A DNA stretch of 64,000 bases from Marinobacter sp. BW6 (lineage in GTDB: Bacteria; Pseudomonadota; Gammaproteobacteria; Pseudomonadales; Oleiphilaceae). Where the stretch lies: the NCBI RefSeq assembly GCF_008107725.1, contig NZ_VIRN01000061.1:186001-250000 (forward strand), read 5' to 3'. The translations under genes and the position numbers were made by a program. The notes beneath the pieces are model-generated. The model made no database searches, was not told the origin of the DNA, and worked only from the letters and a program-made list of their open reading frames with translations. Below are positions 7,290 to 16,261 of the stretch, piece by piece; positions within the stretch are counted from its first letter, which is position 1, and the number at the start of each line of letters is the position of its first letter.

Positions 7290-8711
7290 TTACACCCTCC
7301 CGATGTCGAAGCTGCGTGCGTACTCTTCGGCACGGTCAGAATCGAACGTCTTGCCCATGATGGTGTGAGTCTTGTAGGTCTTGTCCGGGGCGGTATAACC
7401 CAGTTCTTCCATGATCTTGCCAGTCTCGCTCGCCAGGTAGACCTGCTCGGCAATGCCCTTGTAGTCCACATCACCCTCGATATAACCCCAGCGCTTCATC
7501 TGGGTGAGGATCCACACGCCCATGGAGTGCCACGGGAACGGGTCGAAATCGATACGGTCCGGTACATCTTTCACCTCGCCAAGGCCATCGGCGTAGTAGC
7601 CGGTCAGCACCTGCTGAATCACCGGTACCGGCTGGTTCAGATAGTTCTTCGGCGCGATGGCCTCAGAGATTTCCTTACGGTTATCCGGATTGTTCGAGTA
7701 CTGCGTCGCGTCGATGATGGCGCGCAATAGGGCGCCGTAGGTGTTCGGGTTCTGGGTGGCGAACTGCTTGCTACAGGCAAAAGCGCAGCATGGGTGGCCT
7801 TCCCAGATGTCTTTGGTCAGCATGTGGATGAAGCCGACCTTCTCCCACACGGCACGCTGGTTGAACGGGTCCGGAGACAGGTAGCCATCGAGGTTACCGG
7901 CACGCAGGTTGGCAACCATCTCGGGTGGCGGAACCACACGGATCTGCACGTCCTTGTCCGGGTCGATACCGTTCTCGGCCAGGTAGTAGCGCAACAGGAA
8001 GTTGTGCATGGAGTATTCGAATGGCACGCCAAACTTGAAGCCTTTCCACTGTTTGGGGTCGCGCTTATCCTTGTGGTCGACGTGCAGCACGATGGCCTGG
8101 CCGTTGATGTTCTCAACCGCCGGCATGATGAACGGCTCCGGTGTGGAGCCCGCGCCCATGGTCATGGCCAGAGGCATGGGGGTGAGCATGTGTGAGGCGT
8201 CGTATTCGCCGGCCAGGGACTTGTCCCGGGCCACCGCCCAACCTGCGGTCTTGGTGACAGTGACATCCAGGCCATAACGCTCATAAAAACCCATGGGATG
8301 AGCCATGATGATAGGCGTGGCGCAGGTAATCGGCACGAAACCAACATTCAGCTTGGTCTTCTCAAGCTTGCCCAGCGACTCCTTCACTGCGGCCTTGGCC
8401 TTCTCCATTGGAAACACACTGCCCAGAACGGCAGCCGCGGTGCCCGCGCCCATCATTTTCATGAAGGCCCGCCGGCCGTGCTCGTTGTGACCGAACACAG
8501 AGCGCACCACCGCGCCTTCGATGGCGCGATCCATCATCGCTTCGGAATCCAGAGGCTCGTCAGCGACTGCCTGCTGGCCGGCGGAGGGCTTGAGATCGAG
8601 GGAAATGGACGGGGTACTGTCGCCGGGTTTGCACTCCGGGCAGCCACAGGTCTTGGCATGAATCAGGGACTTGTCACCGTCAAACGGATTTCCAAGGCTT
8701 TTCGTGGTCAT
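7290..8711 (-). CDS. nitrate/cyanate-type ABC transporter substrate-binding protein (Tat signal)
   Basis: The 473-residue product has a long polar N-terminus with a CGCPECKPG Cys cluster (residues 18-26). A twin-arginine signal follows near residue 80 (HGRRAFMKMMGAGTAAAVLG), and then an NrtA-type binding domain (KLNVGFVPITCATPIIMAHPMGFYE, later GYLSPDPFNQRAVW). NrtA proteins bind nitrate, nitrite or cyanate and deliver it to the permease. The unusually distant Tat motif after about 80 residues is odd; it may mean that the start is further downstream, although the ATG at 8711 has a clear AGGAGAG. It is the first gene of the operon with permease, ATPase and cyanase. Two sigma54-type promoter matches lie upstream. 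Confidence 0.9.
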   Translation of the reverse strand: MTTKSLGNPFDGDKSLIHAKTCGCPECKPGDSTPSISLDLKPSAGQQAVADEPLDSEAMMDRAIEGAVVRSVFGHNEHGRRAFMKMMGAGTAAAVLGSVFPMEKAKAAVKESLGKLEKTKLNVGFVPITCATPIIMAHPMGFYERYGLDVTVTKTAGWAVARDKSLAGEYDASHMLTPMPLAMTMGAGSTPEPFIMPAVENINGQAIVLHVDHKDKRDPKQWKGFKFGVPFEYSMHNFLLRYYLAENGIDPDKDVQIRVVPPPEMVANLRAGNLDGYLSPDPFNQRAVWEKVGFIHMLTKDIWEGHPCCAFACSKQFATQNPNTYGALLRAIIDATQYSNNPDNRKEISEAIAPKNYLNQPVPVIQQVLTGYYADGLGEVKDVPDRIDFDPFPWHSMGVWILTQMKRWGYIEGDVDYKGIAEQVYLASETGKIMEELGYTAPDKTYKTHTIMGKTFDSDRAEEYARSFDIGRV

Positions 8712-8767
8712 GGCGCACTCTCCTGGGTTTGGGGCCTAAGTAACGGGTTATTTCTGCACTCTTTCGG

Positions 8768-8783
8768 TGCAACAAAGGTGCGA
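8768..8783 (-). promoter_or_regulatory. sigma54-type promoter candidate 1 for the nrt-like/cynS operon
   Basis: The minus strand reads TCGCAC-CTTTG-TTGCA, one mismatch from TGGCAC-N5-TTGCA (the -25 G is C). Predicted start near 8756 leaves a leader of about 45 bases before the ATG at 8711. Confidence 0.55.
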
Positions 8784-8838
8784 CTCGAACTCGTGATAAA
8801 AATAGCTCGGGTCGGCTTCGCGTTCTGAAGGAGGTATC

Positions 8839-8853
8839 GCAGGGTTTGTGCCA
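8839..8853 (-). promoter_or_regulatory. sigma54-type promoter candidate 2 for the nrt-like/cynS operon
   Basis: The minus strand reads TGGCAC-AAACC-CTGC, with the invariant GG and GC dinucleotides at the correct 10-base separation and one -12 box mismatch. Predicted start near 8827. Which of the two candidates is used cannot be decided by eye. Confidence 0.5.
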
Positions 8854-8921
8854 AGTGCGATTATTTTTTTAACCGCTTGTTTTTATTGAATTGAAACCAA
8901 CGAGCCTGGAAATAGATTGGC

Positions 8922-8974
8922 TACGACATTTCGTAATATACGATTCTTCGTAGCCTGGACTGCGATTTTTCGTA
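8922..8974. promoter_or_regulatory. three tandem TACGA-N4-TCGTA operators (likely activator sites)
   Basis: Inverted repeats TACGA-CATT-TCGTA (8922-8935), TACGA-TTCT-TCGTA (8939-8952) and TGCGA-TTTT-TCGTA (8961-8974; one mismatch) lie at 17- and 22-base offsets. They are 70-200 bases upstream of the two sigma54-type promoters of the transporter operon and 50 bases before the activator gene. That is where an enhancer-binding protein would bind. That the adjacent activator is the binder is inference. Confidence 0.7.
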
Positions 8975-8976
8975 GT

Positions 8977-8992
8977 TGGCACAGGGTTTGTT
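8977..8992 (+). promoter_or_regulatory. weak sigma54-like motif before the activator gene
   Basis: TGGCAC-AGGGT-TTGTT keeps the -24 box, but the -12 GC is GT. It lies immediately after the third operator and would start transcription near 9003, suggesting possible autoregulation. The -12 mismatch makes this doubtful. Confidence 0.3.
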
Positions 8993-9024
8993 TCTCATTT
9001 CGTGTACAGACCCAGGACATCGCC

Positions 9025-10941
9025 ATGAACCCAGACGCTCTTATTGCTGCCGAAACCAAAACCAACTGGATTGATCACCTGCCGGAAGCCGCATTGTTGG
9101 TAGACGCAGGCCGGGATCTGATTCTATCGGCCAACAGCGCCATGGGCAGGATGATCGGCACAGACCGGCAGTCACTCACGGGAGCCCCCTGCACCCATCT
9201 CTTCACAGACCAGCGGCCACAGCTGATTGCCTTCACGGAGGAGACCTTGTATCGAAGCCATGGCTGGAGCCGGGACTTCTTCCTTCAGCACCGGGACGGC
9301 CACACCTTGGAACTGGAGATTTCCTCGTCTCGGGTGGGCGAGGCGGAATCCCAGAATGTCCTGTTATTGCTTCGTGACCGCCGCCAGTTGCGTACCCTCC
9401 GAGAGCGCCACGATGCCAACCACTATCACCGGGGCGGCTTGCTTGAGTGGCGTCGGGTTGAAGAGCTTTTCAAGGACATGGAGCGGGAGAACCAGTTAAT
9501 CCTTCATGCGGTCGGGGAAGGCATCTACGGGGTGGATGCCGAGGGGCGAGGCACCTTCGCAAATCCCGCTGCGGAGCGCATGCTGGGATGGCGAATCGAC
9601 GAACTCATGGGGCGGGTCCTGCATCGCGTGGTGCATCACTCCCACGCGGATGGCAGCCTATACCCCCTCAAGGACTGCCCAATCTACGCCGCCTTCCGCG
9701 ACGCCAGCGTTAAGCGCGTTGGCGAGGACTGGTTCTGGCGCAAGGACGGCAGCGGCTTTCCCGTGGAATACACCAGCACACCGATTCTGGATAACGGACA
9801 TCCCGTGGGTGCCGTTGTCGTGTTCCGGGATATTTCGGCACGCCAGGAAGCCCAGAAAGAATTGCAGGCAGCGCTGGAGGAGGTGGAAACCCTCAAACAT
9901 CGGCTGGAAATGGAGAATGCCTATCTGCAGGAGGAGCTCAGCGCCGAGTATCATTTTCACGAGATCTTCGGCCAGAGCGAGGCGATCAAAGCTATCGTGC
10001 GGCGTATCGGCATGGTGGCGCCCACGGATGCCAACGTACTGATCACCGGTGAATCCGGGACAGGCAAGGAGCTGATTGCCCGCGCCATCCATCAGTCCAG
10101 CAGCCGGCGCGACCGACCCCTGATTCGGGTGAACTGTGCAGCCATCCCCAAAGACCTGTTCGAGAGCGAGTTCTTCGGCCATATCAAAGGTGCTTTCACC
10201 GGCGCCGTCAGTGACCGTGTGGGCCGATTCGAACTCTCCGATGGCGGCACACTCTTCCTGGACGAAGTCGGTGAAATCCCGCTGGAACTTCAGGGCAAAC
10301 TGCTCCGGGTACTCCAGGATCAGCAATTCGAACGTGTGGGCGAAAACAACACCCGGGCGGTGGATGTTCGCGTGATTGCCGCCACCAACCGGGACTTGAA
10401 ATCGGAAGTTCAGGAGAAAACCTTCCGGGAAGACCTCTACTTCCGACTAAATGTTTTCCCGATTGAATCCGTGCCTTTGCGCCGGCGTCTGGAGGATATT
10501 CCCATCCTCGCCCAGGAGTTTCTGAACCGGGCCTGCCAGAAGTTCAACCGGCCCCTGCTCGCACTGAAAGAGCGCGACGTCGAAACCCTGAGAGCTTATC
10601 ACTGGCCCGGCAACGTGCGGGAGTTGGAGAACGTGATCGAGCGACAGGTGATCACGTCAGACGGCCGACTGGATCTGGACCTGCCGGGGCCGGAATCCGC
10701 AGCCCGAACCACCCCTGCAGAAGTAGCCCCAGCGAGACATTACAGCGGTGACTTGATGACAGAACATGAGCTGCGGGAGCTGGAGAAACAGAACCTCACC
10801 CGGGCCCTGACCATGAGTAGTGGCCGGGTCTTCGGTGATGACGGCGCGGCCGCCATGCTGGGCATCAAACCGACCACCCTCACTTCCCGATTGAAAAAAC
10901 TGAAGATAGACCCGCAGGCTTATAGGAGATCCGGGATCTGA
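9025..10941 (+). CDS. PAS-domain sigma54-dependent transcriptional activator
   Basis: The product of about 638 residues has two PAS domains (roughly residues 15-130 and 155-275) and a short coiled coil (EEVETLKHRLEMENAYLQEEL). The AAA+ domain has Walker A GESGTGKE near residue 342, the sigma54-contacting GAFTGA loop near 389 and Walker B LFLDEVGE near 410. A Fis-type helix-turn-helix closes the protein (AAAMLGIKPTTLTSRLKKL). The ATG at 9025 follows CCCAGGACATCGCC; an upstream in-frame ATG at 8917 would place the operators inside the gene. It is divergent from the nrt-like/cynS operon. With the sigma54 promoter motifs there, it is probably that operon's activator, sensing an unknown signal through its PAS domains. 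Confidence 0.92.
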   Translation: MNPDALIAAETKTNWIDHLPEAALLVDAGRDLILSANSAMGRMIGTDRQSLTGAPCTHLFTDQRPQLIAFTEETLYRSHGWSRDFFLQHRDGHTLELEISSSRVGEAESQNVLLLLRDRRQLRTLRERHDANHYHRGGLLEWRRVEELFKDMERENQLILHAVGEGIYGVDAEGRGTFANPAAERMLGWRIDELMGRVLHRVVHHSHADGSLYPLKDCPIYAAFRDASVKRVGEDWFWRKDGSGFPVEYTSTPILDNGHPVGAVVVFRDISARQEAQKELQAALEEVETLKHRLEMENAYLQEELSAEYHFHEIFGQSEAIKAIVRRIGMVAPTDANVLITGESGTGKELIARAIHQSSSRRDRPLIRVNCAAIPKDLFESEFFGHIKGAFTGAVSDRVGRFELSDGGTLFLDEVGEIPLELQGKLLRVLQDQQFERVGENNTRAVDVRVIAATNRDLKSEVQEKTFREDLYFRLNVFPIESVPLRRRLEDIPILAQEFLNRACQKFNRPLLALKERDVETLRAYHWPGNVRELENVIERQVITSDGRLDLDLPGPESAARTTPAEVAPARHYSGDLMTEHELRELEKQNLTRALTMSSGRVFGDDGAAAMLGIKPTTLTSRLKKLKIDPQAYRRSGI

Positions 10942-10976
10942 GCGGTTAACACTTGCGGTAAACCGAGGGGGGACGT

Positions 10977-11639
10977 TCAGTCTTCCTCCAGCCCGACAAT
11001 ACCATTGCGGATGGCATAGCGAACCAGAGAAGCGATATCTCGTATTCCGAGCCGATCCATGATCTGTGCTCGATGCGCGTCGATGGTTTTGCTGCTCAGG
11101 CCGAGCTCGTAAGCCACTTCCTTGGTGCCCTTTCCCAACGCAATCAGCCTGAGAATCTCGCGCTGGCGCTGAGTCAGAGGGGCTCTTTTTTCTCCAGATT
11201 GATCGAACTCTTGATTCGGATCCAACACAGTATCCAGGACATCTTTGGAAACTTTGGGGCTCATGTAGCGATGTCCCGCGGACACTGACTGGAGTGCCAG
11301 TTCAAGCTCTACTTCGGCCGCATCCTTCAGCAGATAGGCCGATGCCCCCGCCCGAAGAGCCCTCAACACGAAGTCGCGAGAGGCGTGCATGGAAAGGACA
11401 ATCACAGCGAGCTCCGGGAAACGGGATTTCACCTCTGGAAGCATTTCCAACCCGGACACCCTGCCCATGGCGATATCAGTTATGAGGATATCTGGCCTGT
11501 ACTCTTCAACCAGGGAAAGGCCTTCACTGCCATCGCTACCTTCTGCAACAACCTCATAGTCCGGCAAGCATTCGATCAGCGCCTTAAGACCGGCACGCAC
11601 AAGATGGTGATCATCAATTAGAACAATCCTCTTCATCAT
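10977..11639 (-). CDS. NarL/LuxR-family response regulator
   Basis: The product of about 220 residues has a receiver domain with acidic pocket DD (residues 8-9 from MKRIV), phosphoacceptor Asp54 (ILITDIAMG) and conserved Lys (YLLKDA). A linker leads to a LuxR-type helix-turn-helix (LTQRQREILRLIALGKGTKEVAYELGLSSKTIDAHRAQIM). It binds DNA when phosphorylated. Its start overlaps the sensor-kinase stop (ATGATGA at 11639-11636), so the two are translationally coupled partners. An alternative in-frame ATG lies nine bases upstream. The target genes cannot be inferred. Confidence 0.93.
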   Translation of the reverse strand: MMKRIVLIDDHHLVRAGLKALIECLPDYEVVAEGSDGSEGLSLVEEYRPDILITDIAMGRVSGLEMLPEVKSRFPELAVIVLSMHASRDFVLRALRAGASAYLLKDAAEVELELALQSVSAGHRYMSPKVSKDVLDTVLDPNQEFDQSGEKRAPLTQRQREILRLIALGKGTKEVAYELGLSSKTIDAHRAQIMDRLGIRDIASLVRYAIRNGIVGLEED

Positions 11640-13657
11640 GCCACCCACTCTGTCTGATTAAGAGGCAGACGCACCCGAATGTTTGTTCCCTGCTCGGAAG
11701 AGGATTCAACGCGAATTTTTCCCCCCGCAAGCTGTACCCGCTCCTTCATGAACGCCAGACCTAACCTTGCCGAATTCTTGTCAGGCTCAAAGCCTTTCCC
11801 GTCGTCACTCACTTCAATGACAAGCTGGCTCTCACTACAGTCCATATGCACTTCCACATTCCTCGCCCTGGAGTGCCGCGCGGCATTCGTGAATGCTTCC
11901 TGAATGACCCTGAACGCAATGATATCAATAGGTGACTTCACTTGGGAGACGCCCTCACCCGCTTCAACAGACCAAGTCAGCTGCGCCTCGTCCAGTATCC
12001 GAGAGGCTTGCCACTGAACCGCTGCAAGCAGGCCCAGCTCTTCCAGCTGCGGGGGCCTTAGCATCAAGGACAGATCTCTGACTTTTTCGATCGAATCCGA
12101 AGCAATATCGACGATCGTATCGATCTTCTCCAACACACTCGGTTCAGTTGCCTTCCGTTTAAGCCAACCGGCCGATAGTCGTATCGCTGTGAGACTCTGG
12201 CCAATTTCATCATGAAGCGCCTGGGCGATGACTTTGCGTTCAAGCTCCAGATCACTGACAGACCTATTTGCAAGGCTCGTTAGCCGTTTGTTGGCATCTA
12301 TCAAGGCTTCCCTGATCTTTTCTCGCTCCGAGACGTCACTGATCAGAATCTGTATGCAAACCTGCCCCTCCAGCTGCACCGATCTTGCAGCGAACTGCCC
12401 GTGGAACGTCTTTCCATCCAGTGTCCTGAACTTAAGCCGCGCAATCCGGTTAACGCCTTCCTGATTTTTGGTCTGATTGATCAAAAGGTGATGAGAGTCA
12501 TCAACTTGCTCCTCGATCAGCTCAACGATCGAAAGGTTTTCAAGGTCGCCACTTGAGCGTGCTCCGAAGATCACCGCTGCGGCAGGGTTAGCAAAAACAA
12601 TAGTCTCTTCCTGGCAAACCAGGACAGCATCTGGCAATACTTCCACCAGTTTCCGATACTGCCTTTCCCTTTCCTGAAGCCTGGCTTCAGCCTGATAACG
12701 TTCAGTCAGATCGACACAGGTCCCTACCCAAAGACTCTCGCTTTCCTCATCCTCAAAGTATTCGCCCCGAACCAAAAGGTCCCGCATCCCAAGGGACTCG
12801 AGATCTACCCTGAGGTGATATTCCACGCTATTGCGTTGTGCAGGGTTATCAAAAAGACCCACAAACCTCTCATACGCCTCAAAATGGGCAAGGTCTGCCA
12901 GTTTTCGGGTGGGGACCAACTGATCTGCAATCTCGGGGAACCCCAGGATTCTGGCAGCTCCCTCCGAGAAGAAGACTTGATGACTGTTGGGCCAATATTC
13001 CCAATGACCAATCTGACCAACGCGCTGGGCTGCTTTGAGATGATGGAGGGCTTTTCGCCTTTCCACGCCTGCCAGACGCCAGGCTGTCTCATCGTTGCAT
13101 AACATCAGGACAGCCGGCTGGTCCTGAAAAACAGTGGGCAGAGCCTGGGTTCTAACGATCAGCTTTTCTCCAGCTGCACTGCAGTGTTCAAGAATAAGCC
13201 CTTCCCTTGACGGCTCGTCCGATCTGATCAGCTCTTCCGCGGAGGGGACGATTAATTGCACCCTCTTACCCTCCAGCTCTTCCTTCAAGTACCCATAGAG
13301 CGCTAATGCCGCAGCGTTAGCTTCGCGAATCGTAAGCCGTTCCCGATCAATCACCAGGGCCGGCACTGGATTGGAGCTGAAGAGCTCTCGATAGCTTCTC
13401 TCAGACCGGCGAGACTCGACCTCTGCAACCTGAACTCTGTTGACGAGTCTTTTAAGCAGAACGGAAAGTAACAAACCGGTAACGATGACAAACGCCACGC
13501 CCTTTCCTGAAGAAATTAGCCCGAAATTGTCGTTGCTAAGGTAGGGAGTAACTTCTATTAAAAACCAGTCACTTACGAAGATCCAGAGAATGCTGAGTGT
13601 TACGTACAGGGCGACGGTTTTGAAAACTAAAAACGCACTGTTGTAGGATTTTGCCAT
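11636..13657 (-). CDS. PAS-containing sensor histidine kinase (NarL-pair type)
   Basis: The product of about 673 residues has two N-terminal membrane helices (VALYVTLSILWIFVSDWFLI and VAFVIVTGLLLSVLL). Three PAS-like modules follow (near 90-200, 210-330 and 335-450). The HisKA_3 dimer domain has its phospho-His in QALHDEIGQSLTAIRLSAGWL, and a GHKL ATPase carries DDGKGFEP. This is the NarX/UhpB class that pairs with NarL-type regulators, here the gene immediately downstream. I chose the ATG at 13657 because GGAGGAACCT precedes it; a start at 13678 has none. The short periplasmic loop (about 15-20 residues) suggests that sensing is mainly through the PAS domains. Confidence 0.9.
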   Translation of the reverse strand: MAKSYNSAFLVFKTVALYVTLSILWIFVSDWFLIEVTPYLSNDNFGLISSGKGVAFVIVTGLLLSVLLKRLVNRVQVAEVESRRSERSYRELFSSNPVPALVIDRERLTIREANAAALALYGYLKEELEGKRVQLIVPSAEELIRSDEPSREGLILEHCSAAGEKLIVRTQALPTVFQDQPAVLMLCNDETAWRLAGVERRKALHHLKAAQRVGQIGHWEYWPNSHQVFFSEGAARILGFPEIADQLVPTRKLADLAHFEAYERFVGLFDNPAQRNSVEYHLRVDLESLGMRDLLVRGEYFEDEESESLWVGTCVDLTERYQAEARLQERERQYRKLVEVLPDAVLVCQEETIVFANPAAAVIFGARSSGDLENLSIVELIEEQVDDSHHLLINQTKNQEGVNRIARLKFRTLDGKTFHGQFAARSVQLEGQVCIQILISDVSEREKIREALIDANKRLTSLANRSVSDLELERKVIAQALHDEIGQSLTAIRLSAGWLKRKATEPSVLEKIDTIVDIASDSIEKVRDLSLMLRPPQLEELGLLAAVQWQASRILDEAQLTWSVEAGEGVSQVKSPIDIIAFRVIQEAFTNAARHSRARNVEVHMDCSESQLVIEVSDDGKGFEPDKNSARLGLAFMKERVQLAGGKIRVESSSEQGTNIRVRLPLNQTEWVA

Positions 13658-13843
13658 AGGTTCCTCCGAGATCCACAAGGCTCAACGCCTAAGCGGACAT
13701 GACTCCTTCAAACTCGGGAAACTACTGAAGATTTCTGTGAAGGACAGCTCCCCTTCAACAAGAAGACTAGCAGGTTGGGGCGCAGATATGCGAACGGTAA
13801 GACTCATCGACTATAGCAAGAGGCAGCCGGAAAACGAGAACCC

Positions 13844-16135
13844 TCAACAGGTAACTTTCGTGTGCACTGAACATTCGAAGCTGGAAGCGAACGAGAGGGC
13901 CTCCGACACTGGCAATGGGCGACTGAAAAAATAGCCCTGAGCGACATCGCATCCCAGTTCAGCCAGTTTCTTGGCAACGGCCTCCGATTCAATACCTTCA
14001 GCGACAACTCTGCGCCCAAACCGTTTGGATAGGGCGATAATGGACTCAACAATCACCTCGTCCTCTGGCTGTTGCTCCATATCCATAACAAACGATTTGT
14101 CGATTTTGATCTCGTCCAGCGGCAGCTTCCGGAAATAACTAAGAGAAGAAAATCCGGTACCAAAATCATCCAGCGCCATTGAAACACCCAATTGCTTGCA
14201 CTGCCGAACCACTCTCGCGGCGGCGTCCTGGTCACCCCATGCGGTCGTCTCAAGAATTTCAAGCGTCAACCGACCACGAAGCACCGTGGGGTAACGGGAA
14301 AGGAGCGCGTCCATATCTTGCAAAAAACGCTCACCGAGGAAATGCGCCGGCGACAGATTCACACTAAGCCCATAACCACCTCCCTGTTTCTGAAAGAGGT
14401 TCAGTAGCTCCATGCCAGCATGCAACACATAGTTGCCCAGTTGCTCCTCTAACGGAGTGGCTTCGATGAGCGGCAGGAATTGGTCTGGTGTTAATCGACC
14501 TCTTTCAGGATGATTCCAGCGGATCAGACCTTCAAACCCCTCCACGGTCCGTTCTTCAAGATTGATCTTGGGCTGAAGAAAAAGTTCGAATTCCCGGTTA
14601 TCGAGCGCTCGCTCAATTTCCCTCAAAAATGCGCTGCGCTCCTCAATGACGCGAAACTTCTTAAAATCGAAAACTCTATGGCGGCCGCGCCCTTCTTCCT
14701 TCGCCTGGTAAAGTGCCTGTTCTGCATGACGCAACAGAGTTTCGGAGTCCGAGGGGTCATCCGGATAAACAGATACACCCATGCTGGCTGAAATCCTGGC
14801 GTTACCCTTCACGCCATCGACAGGCTGACCAAAGGCATCCATAACCCGTTGATAAAAGGCAGGCGCATCAGTGTCTTTGAGTACGATCACAAATTCATCG
14901 CCACCCGCCGCCGCAACAATATCCTCTTTCCTGACCGATTGGCGTAATCGGGAGGCTATCTGGCACAAAACCCTATCACCTGCCTCCTCGCCATGGCTCT
15001 GATTGAACTTCGCGAAATCGTCCAGATCCAACCAGCAAACCGATACGCTACCGCCTCGTAGACTGGCTGCCTGAATCTCCCTTGCAACCAGACGGTTGAG
15101 TACCCGTCGGTCCTGAGAATTAGCGGCGGATGCCGGCGCTGAATCAGGATCCGTTTCTGCCTGTAACGCAAACCTTTCGACCCGCAGCGCCATACTCTCC
15201 AATACTGAAAGTGCCGGCTGGATCAGTGGGGACAATTCATGGAAAAGCGCTTGAGGATAGCCATCTGATCGCCCTTCCAAAACAATCATTCCCGTCAGGG
15301 CGCCGTCCCTGTGGATCGGAAACGAGAACATCTCCGAAAAATGCTCTTCATCAAGCAAAGCCGAGAGTTCACCCACTGGGATACGACGCCTTCCGACACG
15401 CTCCCAAAAACCGTAATCATCGCTACCTCTGGGCGGCAACTGTCTGGCCAGCACAGTAACCTGCCCTTTTGTGCCAACTTCCGAAGTGTCAACAATAAAT
15501 CCGCCGGAACTACGAGTCAGCGAAACCAGTTGCCCCAAAATGGTAGAGAGCTTCTCGTCATCTGACACTCGTCGGGCCATCTGACGTTGACAGGTTCGCA
15601 CCGATCTTTTCAGTTCAGCCTGATCCAGCAGTCCTTCCACCCGACCGGTGTCCGCCTCCAGCTCATGTTCAACCAGATACGCAAGATCCCGCAAAAACTC
15701 AATATCCTGGCTTTTCAATGAACGAGGCTTGGTATCGATGATACAGAGTGTGCCTACTTTCAGACCGCCGGGCTCACGGACAGGCGCGCCTGCGTAAAAC
15801 CGGATACAAGGTTCTCCTACGACCATGGGATTGGACGAAAACCTCGGATCATTACTGGCATCTTCAACAACAAATACATCGTCCTGACGAATAGCATGCG
15901 CGCAAAAGGCGTGTTCTCTGCAGGTAGCATCAAGCTCGACTCCCTGTCGGGACTTGAACCATTGGCGATGCTCGTCAATCAACGAAATCAGTGCAATCGG
16001 AGCGTCAAAGGTGTCGCGCACGATTCGGGTGAGCCGATCGAACCGCTCTTCCGGAGCTGTGTCCAGTATCCGCAACCGTCTCAGCCGTTTCAGCCGATAC
16101 TTTTCATAGAGCATTGCTGTATTGATTGCATTCAT
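13844..16135 (-). CDS. GAF-GGDEF-EAL cyclic-di-GMP protein
   Basis: The 763-residue product begins with a GAF domain (ILDTAPEERFDRLTRIVRDTFDAPIALISLIDE to about residue 150). A second GAF-like region follows to about 320, then GGDEF (intact AAGGDEFVIVL near 405), then EAL. The EAL signature reads EGLIRW rather than EALLRW, while the metal/catalytic motifs DDFGTGFSSL and KIDKSFV are present. Both cyclase and phosphodiesterase activity are possible; the EAL change leaves phosphodiesterase uncertain. It turns over the second messenger that controls motility and biofilm. It lies upstream of the sensor-kinase pair in the same direction, with a 186-base gap, so it is probably a separate unit. Confidence 0.9.
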   Translation of the reverse strand: MNAINTAMLYEKYRLKRLRRLRILDTAPEERFDRLTRIVRDTFDAPIALISLIDEHRQWFKSRQGVELDATCREHAFCAHAIRQDDVFVVEDASNDPRFSSNPMVVGEPCIRFYAGAPVREPGGLKVGTLCIIDTKPRSLKSQDIEFLRDLAYLVEHELEADTGRVEGLLDQAELKRSVRTCQRQMARRVSDDEKLSTILGQLVSLTRSSGGFIVDTSEVGTKGQVTVLARQLPPRGSDDYGFWERVGRRRIPVGELSALLDEEHFSEMFSFPIHRDGALTGMIVLEGRSDGYPQALFHELSPLIQPALSVLESMALRVERFALQAETDPDSAPASAANSQDRRVLNRLVAREIQAASLRGGSVSVCWLDLDDFAKFNQSHGEEAGDRVLCQIASRLRQSVRKEDIVAAAGGDEFVIVLKDTDAPAFYQRVMDAFGQPVDGVKGNARISASMGVSVYPDDPSDSETLLRHAEQALYQAKEEGRGRHRVFDFKKFRVIEERSAFLREIERALDNREFELFLQPKINLEERTVEGFEGLIRWNHPERGRLTPDQFLPLIEATPLEEQLGNYVLHAGMELLNLFQKQGGGYGLSVNLSPAHFLGERFLQDMDALLSRYPTVLRGRLTLEILETTAWGDQDAAARVVRQCKQLGVSMALDDFGTGFSSLSYFRKLPLDEIKIDKSFVMDMEQQPEDEVIVESIIALSKRFGRRVVAEGIESEAVAKKLAELGCDVAQGYFFSRPLPVSEALSFASSFECSVHTKVTC

Positions 16136-16261
16136 GATTTAGGTGCCTGTTCGCCGAATCCTTCCCGAATGAGAAAATCGACTGAACAGGGGATAGTAGG
16201 CAGTGGGCGAACAGAGAGGAATAGGAACTTTGCTTTCCCAGACTAGGGAAAAACCCTACAT

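Noticed and set aside
6448..7368. 306-codon plus-strand frame opposite the permease gene
   Set aside because: Antisense of the permease; His/Gln/Asp-rich translation typical of a shadow.
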